Below are positions 1-8,461 of a DNA stretch of 41,402 nucleotides, in pieces. The position numbers were made by a program, and so were the translations under genes. Position 1 is the stretch's first letter, and every line of letters begins with the position of its first letter. The notes under the pieces were generated by a model. It did no database searches. It saw nothing but the letters and a program-made list of their open reading frames with translations, and had not been told where the DNA came from. Source of the DNA: an uncultured Bacilli bacterium (GTDB lineage Bacteria; Bacillota_I; Bacilli_A; RFN20; CAG-826); assembly GCA_944368945.1 (NCBI GenBank), contig CALVXH010000004.1:1-41402 (forward strand), read 5' to 3'.

Positions 1-80
1 ACAATTAAGTCGTGGACGTGAATCATTTTGATTCACTTTTGTTCTATTTATATAAACTAAAATTATATATAATAAAAAAT

Positions 81-3000
81 ATGGTTGATAATTTTATAAT
101 AATCTCAAAAGCCATTAAAGAAAATAAATGGATAAATATCGAATATAAAAACGCTAAAGATGAAATTACTAATTATTGGATTTATATTTTAGATATTAAT
201 CCAAAAACTAAAAAGGCATTTTGCTATATTTTTAATGATGCAAAATCTTTAGATTCCAAAAAAGTATTTATTGATCTAACTAAGATTATTAGTGCTAGTG
301 TCCTAGATATGACAGGTGGAGGTCATAATGCAAACCAAGTTTTAATAAAAAAGATTGAAAGAAATCCGTTGGACTTTGCCTTTTTAAAATTCAGTTATTT
401 TAATAGAAATGTTTTAAGATATTACGAAGAATGTTATGCGCTTGATAATGATCCATATATTGATAGTAAAGTATTAATTGAAGGCATTAATCGTGAGACA
501 TTTAAACAAAATGGATTTATTAAATTAAATGATACGCAAGAAAAAGCTATTCTTAAATTAATTAAAAAATCAAATAAGAATAATAAGTTAAATTCATTAG
601 AATATATAGTCTTTGCATTACTTTCTTATGAAATTAGAGGTCATACCTATCTAGTTGCTTATAAAAACATTTTATTTAATCCTGATAGCAAAGAACTTTA
701 TTTAGATGATGAAGTTAGGTTTAATAGTACTTTACTTATTAATGGTGTAAGAAATTCATTATTTGAAATATTAGAAGATGATGTTGACAACTTTATGAAT
801 CTTTATTTAGAAGATCCTTTTAAAGGTGCTGAATTTTTAGATGCTCATTTGGATACTAGAGGAATTATAAGCACTTTACCTGATTTTATAGTTTTAAAAA
901 GAAATTTAAATATCCATTTGGATAAAATATTTAATGGAATTGAAGAAGAGTATTTAGATAACTCTTTAGAAGCGCCTTTAAAAGCATTTTTTGGTAGTTT
1001 AAGTAAAGCAAGTTATCGAAGGATTAAAGAGCCTTCAATAGTGATCTATGATGATAAGGTAAACATTAATCAAATTGATGTTGTTTATAATGCCATGAAG
1101 TATCCAGTTACATATGTTCAAGGTCCTCCTGGTACTGGTAAAACTCAAACCATTTTAAATGTAGTTGTAAGTGCATTATTTAACTCTAAAACTATATTAA
1201 TAACTAGTGATAATAATAAACCTATTGATGGAATATTAGAAAAGTTACATTTTGAATACAAAGATAAAACTTATAATTTTCCATTTTTAAGATTAGGTAA
1301 TATGGAAGATGTTAAAAATGCTGTTATTACAATTAAAAACTTATATAACATTAAAACTAAACAAAAGCCTATTGAAAATATGCTTTTAAAAATAAAAGAT
1401 ACGAATAATAAAAAAAACAAGGTTTTAGTGGAGAAAATTCATCAAAATAACGAAAAAGAAGAGTTAGGAGACATAATTAAAACATATGTCAATTTATATA
1501 ATAATGCCCCTGATTCTAAATTTGGAAAACTACTTAAAGAAACTATTGATCAATATAAAAATAAGTATGAAAGTATAAAAACAGTCACTAATAAAGATAT
1601 AGAAAATTTGTATTTAGTAGCTAGTAATGATCCAAAGATGAAGGAATTTTTCTATTTTAAATCTTTACAATATATTAATAATTTACATAAATCAAAGTAT
1701 GAAGAATTAATTGATATTTGTAATGATGAGGATTTAGATAAAGCAGCAAGTGAATTAAATAAATATATTTCTAATAGCGATAACTTAAAGTTATTAACTG
1801 ATGCTTTTCCTATCATTTTAACAACAACGTCTTCATCGTATAGACTTGGAGATGGTAAATTTAAATTTGATTTAGTCGTTATTGATGAAGCTAGTCAATG
1901 TAATGTTTGTAGAAGTTTAATTCCAATATCTAAAGCTAAGAATCTTTTACTACTTGGTGATCCTCGTCAACTTAAACCAGTTATAGTTTTAGATGAAAGA
2001 TTAAATAAAGAATTAATGAAAAAATATAGTATTAGAGATGAATATAGTTATACTAATAATTCTATTTTAAATTTGATGCTTAATGTAGACTCAGTCTCTA
2101 AATTTATATTTTTGCAATACCATTATAGATGTGGGAAAAAGATTATAAATTTTTCTAATAAAAGATATTATGGTAGCGAATTAAATCTTGAATATTTAAA
2201 AAATAGTGGAGATTTGAAACTTTTAGACATAAAAAGTAACCCAAATAATATTTTAGTAAGAAACACGAATTATGATGAGGCAAAAGAAATTGTTAGTTAT
2301 ATTAAGCGTAATAATTTGAAAGATGCGATGATTATAACCCCTTTTGTTCATCAAAAAGAGTTACTTAAAAGTTTATTAAATAAAGAGAATATTAAAGACA
2401 TTGATGTTGGCACAATCCATTCATTACAAGGAAGTGAGAAAAATACAATCATTCTTTCTTCGGCAATTTCTTTAAAAACGAGTAAAAGAACAATTGAATG
2501 GATTAATAAAAATAAGGAGCTCATTAATGTAGCTTTAACTAGAGCAAAAAATGATTTTGTTTTTGCTTGCGATACGGAGGCATTAAAAATTAACTCAAAA
2601 GATAAAAATAATGATTTACTTACGCTTGCAAATTATATGAGTAGTAATGGTACTAGTGAGGTTATTCCAGCTCTAAAAAGCTTAACTATCGATCGTTCAA
2701 ATGGCAGTATAAATGAAGAAGAGTTTGCTAAAACAATAGGTCAATTTTGTAGTGTTTACAAAGATTACAAAGCCGAAAGACAAATTAGTTTTGAAAAAAT
2801 TTTTAAAGGTAGTGATGAATTTAAAAATTGTGGGTGTGCATTTGATTTTGTTTTATATCGTAGAAAAAATGTATTTTCGCCAACATATATTCCACTAATT
2901 GCAATTGAAGTTGATGGCGGTGAGCATTTGTTTGATAAGAAACGTCAATATTATGATGCACTTAAAGTTAAGAAGTGTAGAGAAATGGGAATTAAATTAC

Positions 3001-3128
3001 TTAGAATTGGAAATAGAGCTAGAAAACACTATGAAGAAATTAAGCGATTAATATTTGCTGCTCAAAAAGCGAAAAATTATAAACAATTACAGTTGAACTT
3101 GGATAACGAAAGCAATCAAGAGGAGTAA
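81..3128 (+). CDS. SF1 (Dna2/Upf1-like) DNA/RNA helicase with C-terminal DUF2726-type nuclease-like domain
   Basis: Predicted ATP-driven helicase of about 1015 residues. Walker A GPPGTGKT lies at residues 348-355, followed by a long insertion, the Walker B/motif II IDEASQC near residue 602, a GDPRQLKPV motif, a SLQGSEKN-type motif V and the motif VI NVALTRAKND. These are the Upf1/Dna2-like superfamily 1 signatures. The last ~100 residues contain AIEVDGGEH and a later LLRIG, the pattern of DUF2726, a Vsr/restriction-endonuclease-like fold, so a helicase-nuclease fusion is likely. The N-terminal ~340 residues match no family I recognise. The start is taken as ATG 81; an in-frame GTG at 12 has no ribosome binding site. 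TATAAT at 68-73 ends 7 nt before this ATG and there is no Shine-Dalgarno sequence, so the message may be leaderless. The role may be DNA repair or phage defence; no partner gene is visible because the window starts here. Helicase confidence is high, biological role low. Confidence 0.85.
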   Translation: MVDNFIIISKAIKENKWINIEYKNAKDEITNYWIYILDINPKTKKAFCYIFNDAKSLDSKKVFIDLTKIISASVLDMTGGGHNANQVLIKKIERNPLDFAFLKFSYFNRNVLRYYEECYALDNDPYIDSKVLIEGINRETFKQNGFIKLNDTQEKAILKLIKKSNKNNKLNSLEYIVFALLSYEIRGHTYLVAYKNILFNPDSKELYLDDEVRFNSTLLINGVRNSLFEILEDDVDNFMNLYLEDPFKGAEFLDAHLDTRGIISTLPDFIVLKRNLNIHLDKIFNGIEEEYLDNSLEAPLKAFFGSLSKASYRRIKEPSIVIYDDKVNINQIDVVYNAMKYPVTYVQGPPGTGKTQTILNVVVSALFNSKTILITSDNNKPIDGILEKLHFEYKDKTYNFPFLRLGNMEDVKNAVITIKNLYNIKTKQKPIENMLLKIKDTNNKKNKVLVEKIHQNNEKEELGDIIKTYVNLYNNAPDSKFGKLLKETIDQYKNKYESIKTVTNKDIENLYLVASNDPKMKEFFYFKSLQYINNLHKSKYEELIDICNDEDLDKAASELNKYISNSDNLKLLTDAFPIILTTTSSSYRLGDGKFKFDLVVIDEASQCNVCRSLIPISKAKNLLLLGDPRQLKPVIVLDERLNKELMKKYSIRDEYSYTNNSILNLMLNVDSVSKFIFLQYHYRCGKKIINFSNKRYYGSELNLEYLKNSGDLKLLDIKSNPNNILVRNTNYDEAKEIVSYIKRNNLKDAMIITPFVHQKELLKSLLNKENIKDIDVGTIHSLQGSEKNTIILSSAISLKTSKRTIEWINKNKELINVALTRAKNDFVFACDTEALKINSKDKNNDLLTLANYMSSNGTSEVIPALKSLTIDRSNGSINEEEFAKTIGQFCSVYKDYKAERQISFEKIFKGSDEFKNCGCAFDFVLYRRKNVFSPTYIPLIAIEVDGGEHLFDKKRQYYDALKVKKCREMGIKLLRIGNRARKHYEEIKRLIFAAQKAKNYKQLQLNLDNESNQEE

Positions 3129-3197
3129 AAAATTGCAATTTTTTTATTTTAAAAAATATAGAGTTAATGCATAGACATTTATATATTTTAACTATGC

Positions 3198-3226
3198 TTG
3201 AAAATGATTATATAAATTTATAAAAT
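3198..3226 (+). promoter_or_regulatory. Promoter of the hydrogenase operon
   Basis: TTGAAA (3198-3203), a 17-bp spacer and TAAAAT (3221-3226) form a good sigma-A-type promoter. The predicted transcription start is near 3233, followed by AAAAGGAG and ATG 3251. It would drive the hydrogenase, agmatinase and ung genes. Confidence 0.6.
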
Positions 3227-3250
3227 TTATAAAGCAAAAAGGAGATATGT

Positions 3251-4681
3251 ATGCCAAAGTTTGATACACGTGTTCAAGAGTTAAGATATACAGTTTTAAA
3301 AGCTATCGCTAAACACATTTATAAGGGAGATTTAGAAACATCTTTTTATGATATTCCTAAGGAAGTAATTCCAGGACCAAAACCATCAATGAGATGCTGT
3401 ATCTATAAAGAGAGAGCTATTGTTGAAGAAAGAGTCAAGATTGCTACAATGCATAAACTTAAAGGTGATGAAAATGTCATCCAAGTTATCTCAATTGCTT
3501 GTGATGAATGTCCACTTGGTGGATACACAGTTAGTGATGCATGTAGAGGATGTATTGCGCATAGATGTTATGAAGCTTGCCCTAAAAAGTGCATTAGTTT
3601 TGATGATAATTTAAAAGCAAAAATAGATAAAACAAAATGTGTAAACTGTGGTATGTGCGCTAAAGCATGTCCATATTCTGCAATCGAAAATAGAATTAGA
3701 CCTTGTGAACGTGCTTGCAAACAAAAAGCAATTTCTCCTGATCCAATTACAAATGCTGCTTCAATTAATGATGAAAAATGTATTCACTGTGGAGCATGTG
3801 TTTATCAATGCCCATTTGGTGCTATTGTTGATATTTCTTATATTAAGGATGTCATTAAATTTATTAATGAAAGTGAAAATAATACAAAATATAAGGTTTT
3901 TGCGATAGTTGCTCCTTCAATTGGCGGTAATTTTATTGAACACAAAAATGGTCAAATTATTTCTGCTTTAAAAGAGTTAGGTTTCTATGATGTTGCTGAG
4001 GCTGCTTTAGGAGCTGATATTGTTGCTTTAAGCGAAACAGAAGAATTAGTTGAAAGAACTAAATTAACTTCAAGTTGTTGCCCAGCATTTGCTCTTTATA
4101 TTAGAAAGTTCTATCCAGATTTAGCAAAATACATTAGTGATTCACCTTCTCCAATGGCTGCAATTGCTAAAGTAATAAAAGAAAAATTCCCAGGATGTAA
4201 AACAATCTTTATTGGGCCATGTACAGCTAAAAAGAGTGAAATTAAACATCCAAATGTTTCACCATATGTTGATGCTGTTTTAACTTTTGAGGAGTTACAA
4301 GCTTTGCTTGATGCTAAAGAGATAAATATAGCAAGTTTACCAGAAGATAAATATGGTCAATTTGGTGGTTCATTCTTTGGCAGAGGATTTGCTAAATGTG
4401 GTGGATTATCAAGTGCAGTCCAAGAAGTTATTAAAGAACATAATATTGATTTCGAAGTTAAAGGTTTAGCTTGTGATGGAATGGATAATATTAAAAAGGC
4501 ATTAATCGAATTTAAGAAAGATACTTGTGCTTATAACTTTATTGAAGGTATGGCATGTGAAGGTGGTTGTATTGGTGGTCCATGTAACTTACAACATCAA
4601 ATTAGAAACAAACTTACATTAGATAAATATTCTCAGGCTGCTGATAAATCAATTTCTGAAAGTGTAGGTAAAACTAAATAA
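3251..4681 (+). CDS. Monomeric [FeFe] hydrogenase (group B-like) with N-terminal 4Fe-4S ferredoxin domains
   Basis: Cytoplasmic iron-only hydrogenase, 476 residues, expected to interconvert protons and H2 using reduced ferredoxin. The N-terminal part is rich in cysteine: CDECPLGG, CRGC, then ferredoxin clusters CVNCGMCAKACP and CIHCGACVYQCP. The H-cluster motifs follow: TSSCCPAF around residue 273 (motif L1), GPCTAKKSE (L2) and EGMACEGGCIGGP (L3). The TSCCPAF form and single-subunit layout resemble group B enzymes rather than bifurcating HydABC. It has a strong Shine-Dalgarno AAAAGGAG and its own promoter at 3198-3226. The agmatinase gene follows with one base between stop and start, so they are co-transcribed. 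No hydEFG maturation genes occur in the window; they must be elsewhere if the enzyme is active. It points to a fermentative anaerobe. The family call is firm; physiological direction is not visible. Confidence 0.93.
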   Translation: MPKFDTRVQELRYTVLKAIAKHIYKGDLETSFYDIPKEVIPGPKPSMRCCIYKERAIVEERVKIATMHKLKGDENVIQVISIACDECPLGGYTVSDACRGCIAHRCYEACPKKCISFDDNLKAKIDKTKCVNCGMCAKACPYSAIENRIRPCERACKQKAISPDPITNAASINDEKCIHCGACVYQCPFGAIVDISYIKDVIKFINESENNTKYKVFAIVAPSIGGNFIEHKNGQIISALKELGFYDVAEAALGADIVALSETEELVERTKLTSSCCPAFALYIRKFYPDLAKYISDSPSPMAAIAKVIKEKFPGCKTIFIGPCTAKKSEIKHPNVSPYVDAVLTFEELQALLDAKEINIASLPEDKYGQFGGSFFGRGFAKCGGLSSAVQEVIKEHNIDFEVKGLACDGMDNIKKALIEFKKDTCAYNFIEGMACEGGCIGGPCNLQHQIRNKLTLDKYSQAADKSISESVGKTK

Positions 4682-4682
4682 T

Positions 4683-5576
4683 ATGAAACAAGAATTTAGA
4701 GATTTAATGGTCGAAAATAAGGAAGAAGCAAATGTTTTCATTTGTGGAGTTCCTTATGATAAAAATGCTAGTGTTGGTAAAGGTGCAAGTTTAGCTCCTG
4801 ATACATTACGTGAATTAAGTTATGATTTACCTCCACTAGATATGGTTGGCAATTTATTAACAAAAGTAAAACTATTTGATTTTGGGAATTATAGTGGTGA
4901 AGATTTTTCTAAACTTGAAAAAAATATTCATGATGAATTTTTATCTACTAATGGATTTCATATTATTTTAGGCGGAGATCATAGTATAGCAATCGCTAGT
5001 GAAAGAGCATTTTTTAATCACGCTAAAGAAAATAATAAAGTCCCAGTAATTATTCATATAGATGCTCATCCAGATATTTGCGATGTTTATCATGATTCAA
5101 AATATTCACATGCTTGCCCAAATTTTAGAGCCATCGAATATGGATATGAAGATAAGAATGTTACAATGATTGGCATTAGAGGATTCGAAGCTCAAGAAAT
5201 TGAGACATTTAAAAAACATCCTTCAATTGATGTTTTTAAGGCAATTGACGTTAAAAAGATGGGTGTCGAAGCCCTTTTAACTTTAATTGTTTCTAAATAT
5301 AAAGATCCTAAATATGAAGTATACTTAAGTTATGACATTGATGCTAATGATCCAGCTTTTGCGCCTGGAACTGGTACACCAGAGGCTTTTGGGTTAAGTA
5401 ATTTTGAAACTATGGCTATTGTTACAGGACTTATTTCTAATTTAAATATTACATGTATGGATTTAGTTGAAATTGCTCCTCCATTAGATGTCAATAATAT
5501 AACAAGTTGGTTAGGCTTAAAGACAATTTATGAAATTTTTAATGCTTTAATTAAAACTAATAAATTATCTAAATAA
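4683..5576 (+). CDS. speB: Agmatinase/ureohydrolase family protein
   Basis: Binuclear-manganese ureohydrolase, 297 residues, the normal family length. Metal-ligand motifs are present in order: GGDHS near residue 97, DAHPDICD near 123, and SYDIDANDPAFAPGTGTPE near 217. The APGTGTPE loop favours agmatinase over arginase. Agmatinase would convert agmatine to putrescine and urea. One oddity is that the usual substrate-side HG after the first DAHxD box is replaced by SHACPNFRA, so arginine, guanidinobutyrate or another guanidino compound cannot be excluded. It starts two bases after the hydrogenase stop codon, within the same operon, and ung starts three bases after its own stop codon. No polyamine biosynthesis or transport gene is nearby. 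Family confidence is high, exact substrate moderate. Confidence 0.85.
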   Translation: MKQEFRDLMVENKEEANVFICGVPYDKNASVGKGASLAPDTLRELSYDLPPLDMVGNLLTKVKLFDFGNYSGEDFSKLEKNIHDEFLSTNGFHIILGGDHSIAIASERAFFNHAKENNKVPVIIHIDAHPDICDVYHDSKYSHACPNFRAIEYGYEDKNVTMIGIRGFEAQEIETFKKHPSIDVFKAIDVKKMGVEALLTLIVSKYKDPKYEVYLSYDIDANDPAFAPGTGTPEAFGLSNFETMAIVTGLISNLNITCMDLVEIAPPLDVNNITSWLGLKTIYEIFNALIKTNKLSK

Positions 5577-5578
5577 TT

Positions 5579-6262
5579 ATGGAATATACGAGTTGGGATT
5601 CTCTTTTTAATACTTTAAAGTCTAAAGACTTTTTTAAAGATTTAATCTCTTTTCTTGACGAAGAATATAAAAATAAGATTATTTACCCTCCTCGTGAACT
5701 TGTCTTTAATGCATTTAAATTGACCCCTTTAGATAAAGTCAAGGTAGTTATTTTTGGGCAAGACCCTTATCCAAATCCTAATGAGGCAATGGGCCTAGCT
5801 TTTAGTGTAAATAATGGAATTAAAGTTCCACCATCGTTAATAAATATTTATAAAGAAATTATTATTGAATTTAATTTAAAATGTAGTGTACCTAGAAGTG
5901 GTGATTTGACTTATCTCGCTGATCAAGGTGTATTACTTTTAAATGCTTATTTAACTTGCGTTGCTCATCAACCTTTATCACACGCAAATGATTTATATAA
6001 AAAATTCTTCATTGACGTTTTGTATGTTCTAAATAGAATACATCGACCAATAGTTTTCTTATTATGGGGTAGTAATGCTAAAAGATATCATAAGTATTTA
6101 AATAATCCAATGCATTTAGTTATAGAAACAAACCATCCTTCCCCATTAAGTGCTAATAGAGGTGGATGGTTTAATAGTGGATGTTTTAAAAAGACTAATG
6201 ATTTTTTAATTAAAAATAATTTAACACCTATTGATTGGTTTCCTCCATCCACTCAAAAGTAA
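5579..6262 (+). CDS. ung: Uracil-DNA glycosylase, family 1
   Basis: Base-excision repair enzyme that removes uracil from DNA, 227 residues, full length. The water-activating motif reads GQDPYP with the catalytic Asp intact; most family-1 enzymes have GQDPYH, so the His after Tyr is Pro here. The second active-site motif HPSPLSA is normal (NHPSPLSANRGGWF). AMGLAFSV and VLLLNAYLT are also typical. The gene starts three bases after the agmatinase stop, is the last of the hydrogenase-agmatinase-ung run, and its 3' end overlaps the 3' end of the convergent TetR-type gene by 35 bp. The start at 5579 follows directly on the previous gene; no strong Shine-Dalgarno sequence is seen, which suggests translational coupling. 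Confidence 0.96.
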   Translation: MEYTSWDSLFNTLKSKDFFKDLISFLDEEYKNKIIYPPRELVFNAFKLTPLDKVKVVIFGQDPYPNPNEAMGLAFSVNNGIKVPPSLINIYKEIIIEFNLKCSVPRSGDLTYLADQGVLLLNAYLTCVAHQPLSHANDLYKKFFIDVLYVLNRIHRPIVFLLWGSNAKRYHKYLNNPMHLVIETNHPSPLSANRGGWFNSGCFKKTNDFLIKNNLTPIDWFPPSTQK

Positions 6263-6764
6263 TAATTTTAACAATTGAAGCACTTACTTCGCTAATATCA
6301 TTTTTAAAATTATTTTTACTCCAAGCATGGATTGTACTATAAATAGCTCCAACAATTATATAAGGGTAAAAATAGTCTTTAGTTTTACGTAAATTACTAA
6401 TTAATATTAGTTTATCATTTAAGAATTCATACATTTTTTGACCAAGGTTATTTTTTAATAACAAAAGAAGTTCATCTTTATTCTTATAGATTAAAGTTAA
6501 TAAAGTAATCATATTATATTCAAAATCTTCTTTTGAAGTTGGTTGCTTAATATTAGTTTCTGTATATTTTTGATAAAGAGTCATTAAATAATAATTAATA
6601 ATATCGCTTTTATTATTAAAGTGCTTATAAAAAGTAGAACGTCCAACACCAGCCTTTTTACAGATCTCAGTTACTTGGATGTTTTCAATAGTTTTACCCT
6701 TTAGTAAAACAAATAAGCTTTCCACGATGTAATTCTTAGAATTAGTATTTAAAGTCTCTTTCAT
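6228..6764 (-). CDS. TetR/AcrR family transcriptional regulator
   Basis: 178-residue regulator. The N-terminal helix-turn-helix is clear: VTEICKKAGVGRSTFYKHFNNK at about residues 31-52, with the canonical STFYKHF recognition helix, after a short basic start. The C-terminal ~110 residues are helical and ligand-specific, and give no substrate clue. The stop codon lies inside the 3' end of ung on the opposite strand (35 bp overlap), so the two messages are antisense at their ends. Upstream on its own strand TATAAA ends 5 nt and TATAGT ends 11 nt before ATG, with no Shine-Dalgarno sequence, so it may be leaderless. The divergent neighbour is the TPP-riboswitch-controlled transporter, but there is no direct sign that it regulates that gene. 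Confidence 0.85.
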   Translation of the reverse strand: MKETLNTNSKNYIVESLFVLLKGKTIENIQVTEICKKAGVGRSTFYKHFNNKSDIINYYLMTLYQKYTETNIKQPTSKEDFEYNMITLLTLIYKNKDELLLLLKNNLGQKMYEFLNDKLILISNLRKTKDYFYPYIIVGAIYSTIHAWSKNNFKNDISEVSASIVKIITFEWMEETNQ

Positions 6765-6916
6765 TTACTTTTATACTATAAAATATAAAAAAATTAAAAA
6801 TTATTAAAATTTATAATTCATATAAAAAAATAAACATATTTTTATAAATGTCTACTATTTTGCACTAATTTTTTTAATTTTTGCAGTCTTTTATAAATTA
6901 TTAACTATTCCAATAC

Positions 6917-6945
6917 TTTACTTAATTTGCATGTTTAAATATAAT
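6917..6945 (+). promoter_or_regulatory. Promoter of the TPP riboswitch-thiT unit
   Basis: TTTACT (6917-6922), a 17-bp spacer and TATAAT (6940-6945). The expected start near 6952 coincides with the first bases of the TPP aptamer, which supports both calls. Confidence 0.6.
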
Positions 6946-6949
6946 ATTT

Positions 6950-7029
6950 TCGGGTGCTTAAGAATAGGCTGAGATAAGTGTGATACTCACTTGACCGTTG
7001 ACCGGATCTAGGTAATGCTAGCGTTGGAA
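6950..7029 (+). ncRNA. TPP (thiamine pyrophosphate) riboswitch aptamer
   Basis: The Thi-box signatures appear in order: CGGGTGC at 6951, GGCTGAGAT at 6968, a P3-like TGTGATACTCACTT segment, then ACCGTTGACCGGATCTAG followed by GTAATGCTAGCG up to 7024. These match the conserved CUGAGA, ACCUGAUC and UAAUGCCAGCG elements of TPP aptamers. It lies directly upstream of a thiamine transporter gene, and a terminator hairpin sits between the aptamer and the Shine-Dalgarno site, as expected for a transcription-terminating OFF switch. Confidence 0.95.
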
Positions 7030-7045
7030 TTATTTTTATAACGAT

Positions 7046-7072
7046 ATCTACCTATTTCTGGGTGGATTTTTT
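7046..7072 (+). terminator. Riboswitch expression-platform terminator
   Basis: ATCTACC pairs with GGTGGAT (7 bp including one G-U pair, 8-nt loop) and is followed by six T residues. It ends just before AAGGAGG of thiT. When TPP is bound, this hairpin should form and stop transcription. The competing antiterminator was not resolved by eye. Confidence 0.7.
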
Positions 7073-7089
7073 CTTTATAAGGAGGCGTT

Positions 7090-8346
7090 ATGAAAATATC
7101 TACATTAGCGTTCGAACTTAAAGAAATTGATTGGTCCATCTTAGGAATTGTTTCTTTAATTTTACTTGGAGTAATAGTTCTAGCAGGGATCATATTAAGT
7201 ATTGATAAGTTCGTTATTAAAAGACAAAAAGTTGAAGGAGAGCCAGTAAATGAGCTTAGTGTTAAAGGCTATATTTTAAAACACTTAACTGAATTAATTT
7301 TTGCTCTTTCATTTATTATACTTTTCGTTTTATTATTTGCTGGTAAGTTTTATCTTTCTTGGGAATATGGCGACAATTCTTTAACTGATGAAGTTAATTT
7401 TTATCAACTTATTTTTGGTGGTAATGTAACTCTTGTTAATCAAGCTTTCCATTTAAGTGCTAACCCATTATTAATTACTTCATTTGTATTTTTACTTGTT
7501 GGCACTGGTTTAACAATCACCCCATTATTTTTAAAGAAAGAAAATAAGGTTTTAATGAAGATTTTTAACACAATTTCCCTAGCTTTAATTGTTGTTACTT
7601 TAGTTCTAATTACTGTTTATTTCCAAGGTTTTGCAACCTTTTACGATTTTTCAAGCCTATTTAATGAAGAGTATTCATTATATATTGATACCTTCTCATA
7701 CTCAGCATTCTTCATTGTATTTTTAGCTTTATTACTTGCTTTATGTAATGTTAGAAGAATCTTTAATAGTGTTAAATATACTACTCAAGATATCTGCGAA
7801 GAAGGCATCTTAATTGCTTTAGCAGTTGTTTTAGATTCCTTTGTTAAATTTAAAGTTCAAGCAGGTGGAGGTAGTATTGGATTTGCTGCTATTCCACTTT
7901 TTATTATTGCTATTAGACATGGAGCTTATAAAGGCTTTGTTGCTAGCGCAATTATGTTTGGTTTAATTACTTGTATGATTGATGGATACGGATTCCAAAC
8001 TTATCCTTTTGATTACTTTATTGGATTTGGTGGATATTGTCTTGTTGGACTATTCTTCTATTTATTCTCATTCTTCTATAAAAATAAACCAAATGATGAA
8101 AACTATAAACACTATGAATTTTTATATAGTGCATTAGGTATTACAGTTGGATGTATTTTTGCGATGATTGTTAGATATATTGGTTCATCAGCTTCAAGCA
8201 TGCTTTTATATGGATACACTTTAAAAGATGCTTTAATTTATAATTCAACTTATATTCCATTTACAATGTTAATTGATTGGTTCATCACTTTATTATTACT
8301 TAAACCAATTTTAATGATTAATAATCACTTTAAATATAGAAAATAA
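7090..8346 (+). CDS. thiT: Thiamine ECF transporter substrate-binding (S) subunit, ThiT type, with extra N-terminal membrane domain
   Basis: Integral membrane protein of 418 residues. The C-terminal ~190 residues match ThiT/YuaJ: a start of the type EEGILIALAVVLDS, then GGGSIGFAAIPLFIIAIRHG at residues 259-278, then further membrane segments. Plain ThiT proteins are about 180-200 residues, so the first ~225 residues, with four to five hydrophobic segments, are an added domain of unknown function. ThiT captures thiamine and works with the shared EcfAA'T energising module, which is not in this window. The gene follows a TPP riboswitch and terminator, so expression should fall when TPP is plentiful; this also fixes the substrate as thiamine or a precursor. 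The start is ATG 7090 with a strong AAGGAGG. It ends with a terminator at 8367. Confidence 0.9.
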   Translation: MKISTLAFELKEIDWSILGIVSLILLGVIVLAGIILSIDKFVIKRQKVEGEPVNELSVKGYILKHLTELIFALSFIILFVLLFAGKFYLSWEYGDNSLTDEVNFYQLIFGGNVTLVNQAFHLSANPLLITSFVFLLVGTGLTITPLFLKKENKVLMKIFNTISLALIVVTLVLITVYFQGFATFYDFSSLFNEEYSLYIDTFSYSAFFIVFLALLLALCNVRRIFNSVKYTTQDICEEGILIALAVVLDSFVKFKVQAGGGSIGFAAIPLFIIAIRHGAYKGFVASAIMFGLITCMIDGYGFQTYPFDYFIGFGGYCLVGLFFYLFSFFYKNKPNDENYKHYEFLYSALGITVGCIFAMIVRYIGSSASSMLLYGYTLKDALIYNSTYIPFTMLIDWFITLLLLKPILMINNHFKYRK

Positions 8347-8366
8347 CTATTTTAAATTTTAAGATT

Positions 8367-8404
8367 AAGGCCATTTACTTTCTGCCAATAGTGGCCTTTT
8401 CTTA
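8367..8404 (+). terminator. Intrinsic terminator after thiT
   Basis: AAGGCCA pairs with TGGCCTT across a loop, followed by a T-rich stretch (TTTTCTT). Confidence 0.8.
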
Positions 8405-8461
8405 TGCTTTTTAATGATATATTTTATTTAATAATTTACTAAATTAGTTTAAAATCATTTT

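Noticed and set aside
3129-3150. AAAATTGCAATTTT palindrome after the helicase gene as a terminator
   Set aside because: The stem is nearly all A-T pairs with almost no loop; it is too weak to call with confidence.
7008-7193. 61-residue minus-strand ORF
   Set aside because: It is antisense to the TPP riboswitch and the start of thiT, with no ribosome binding site or recognisable product.
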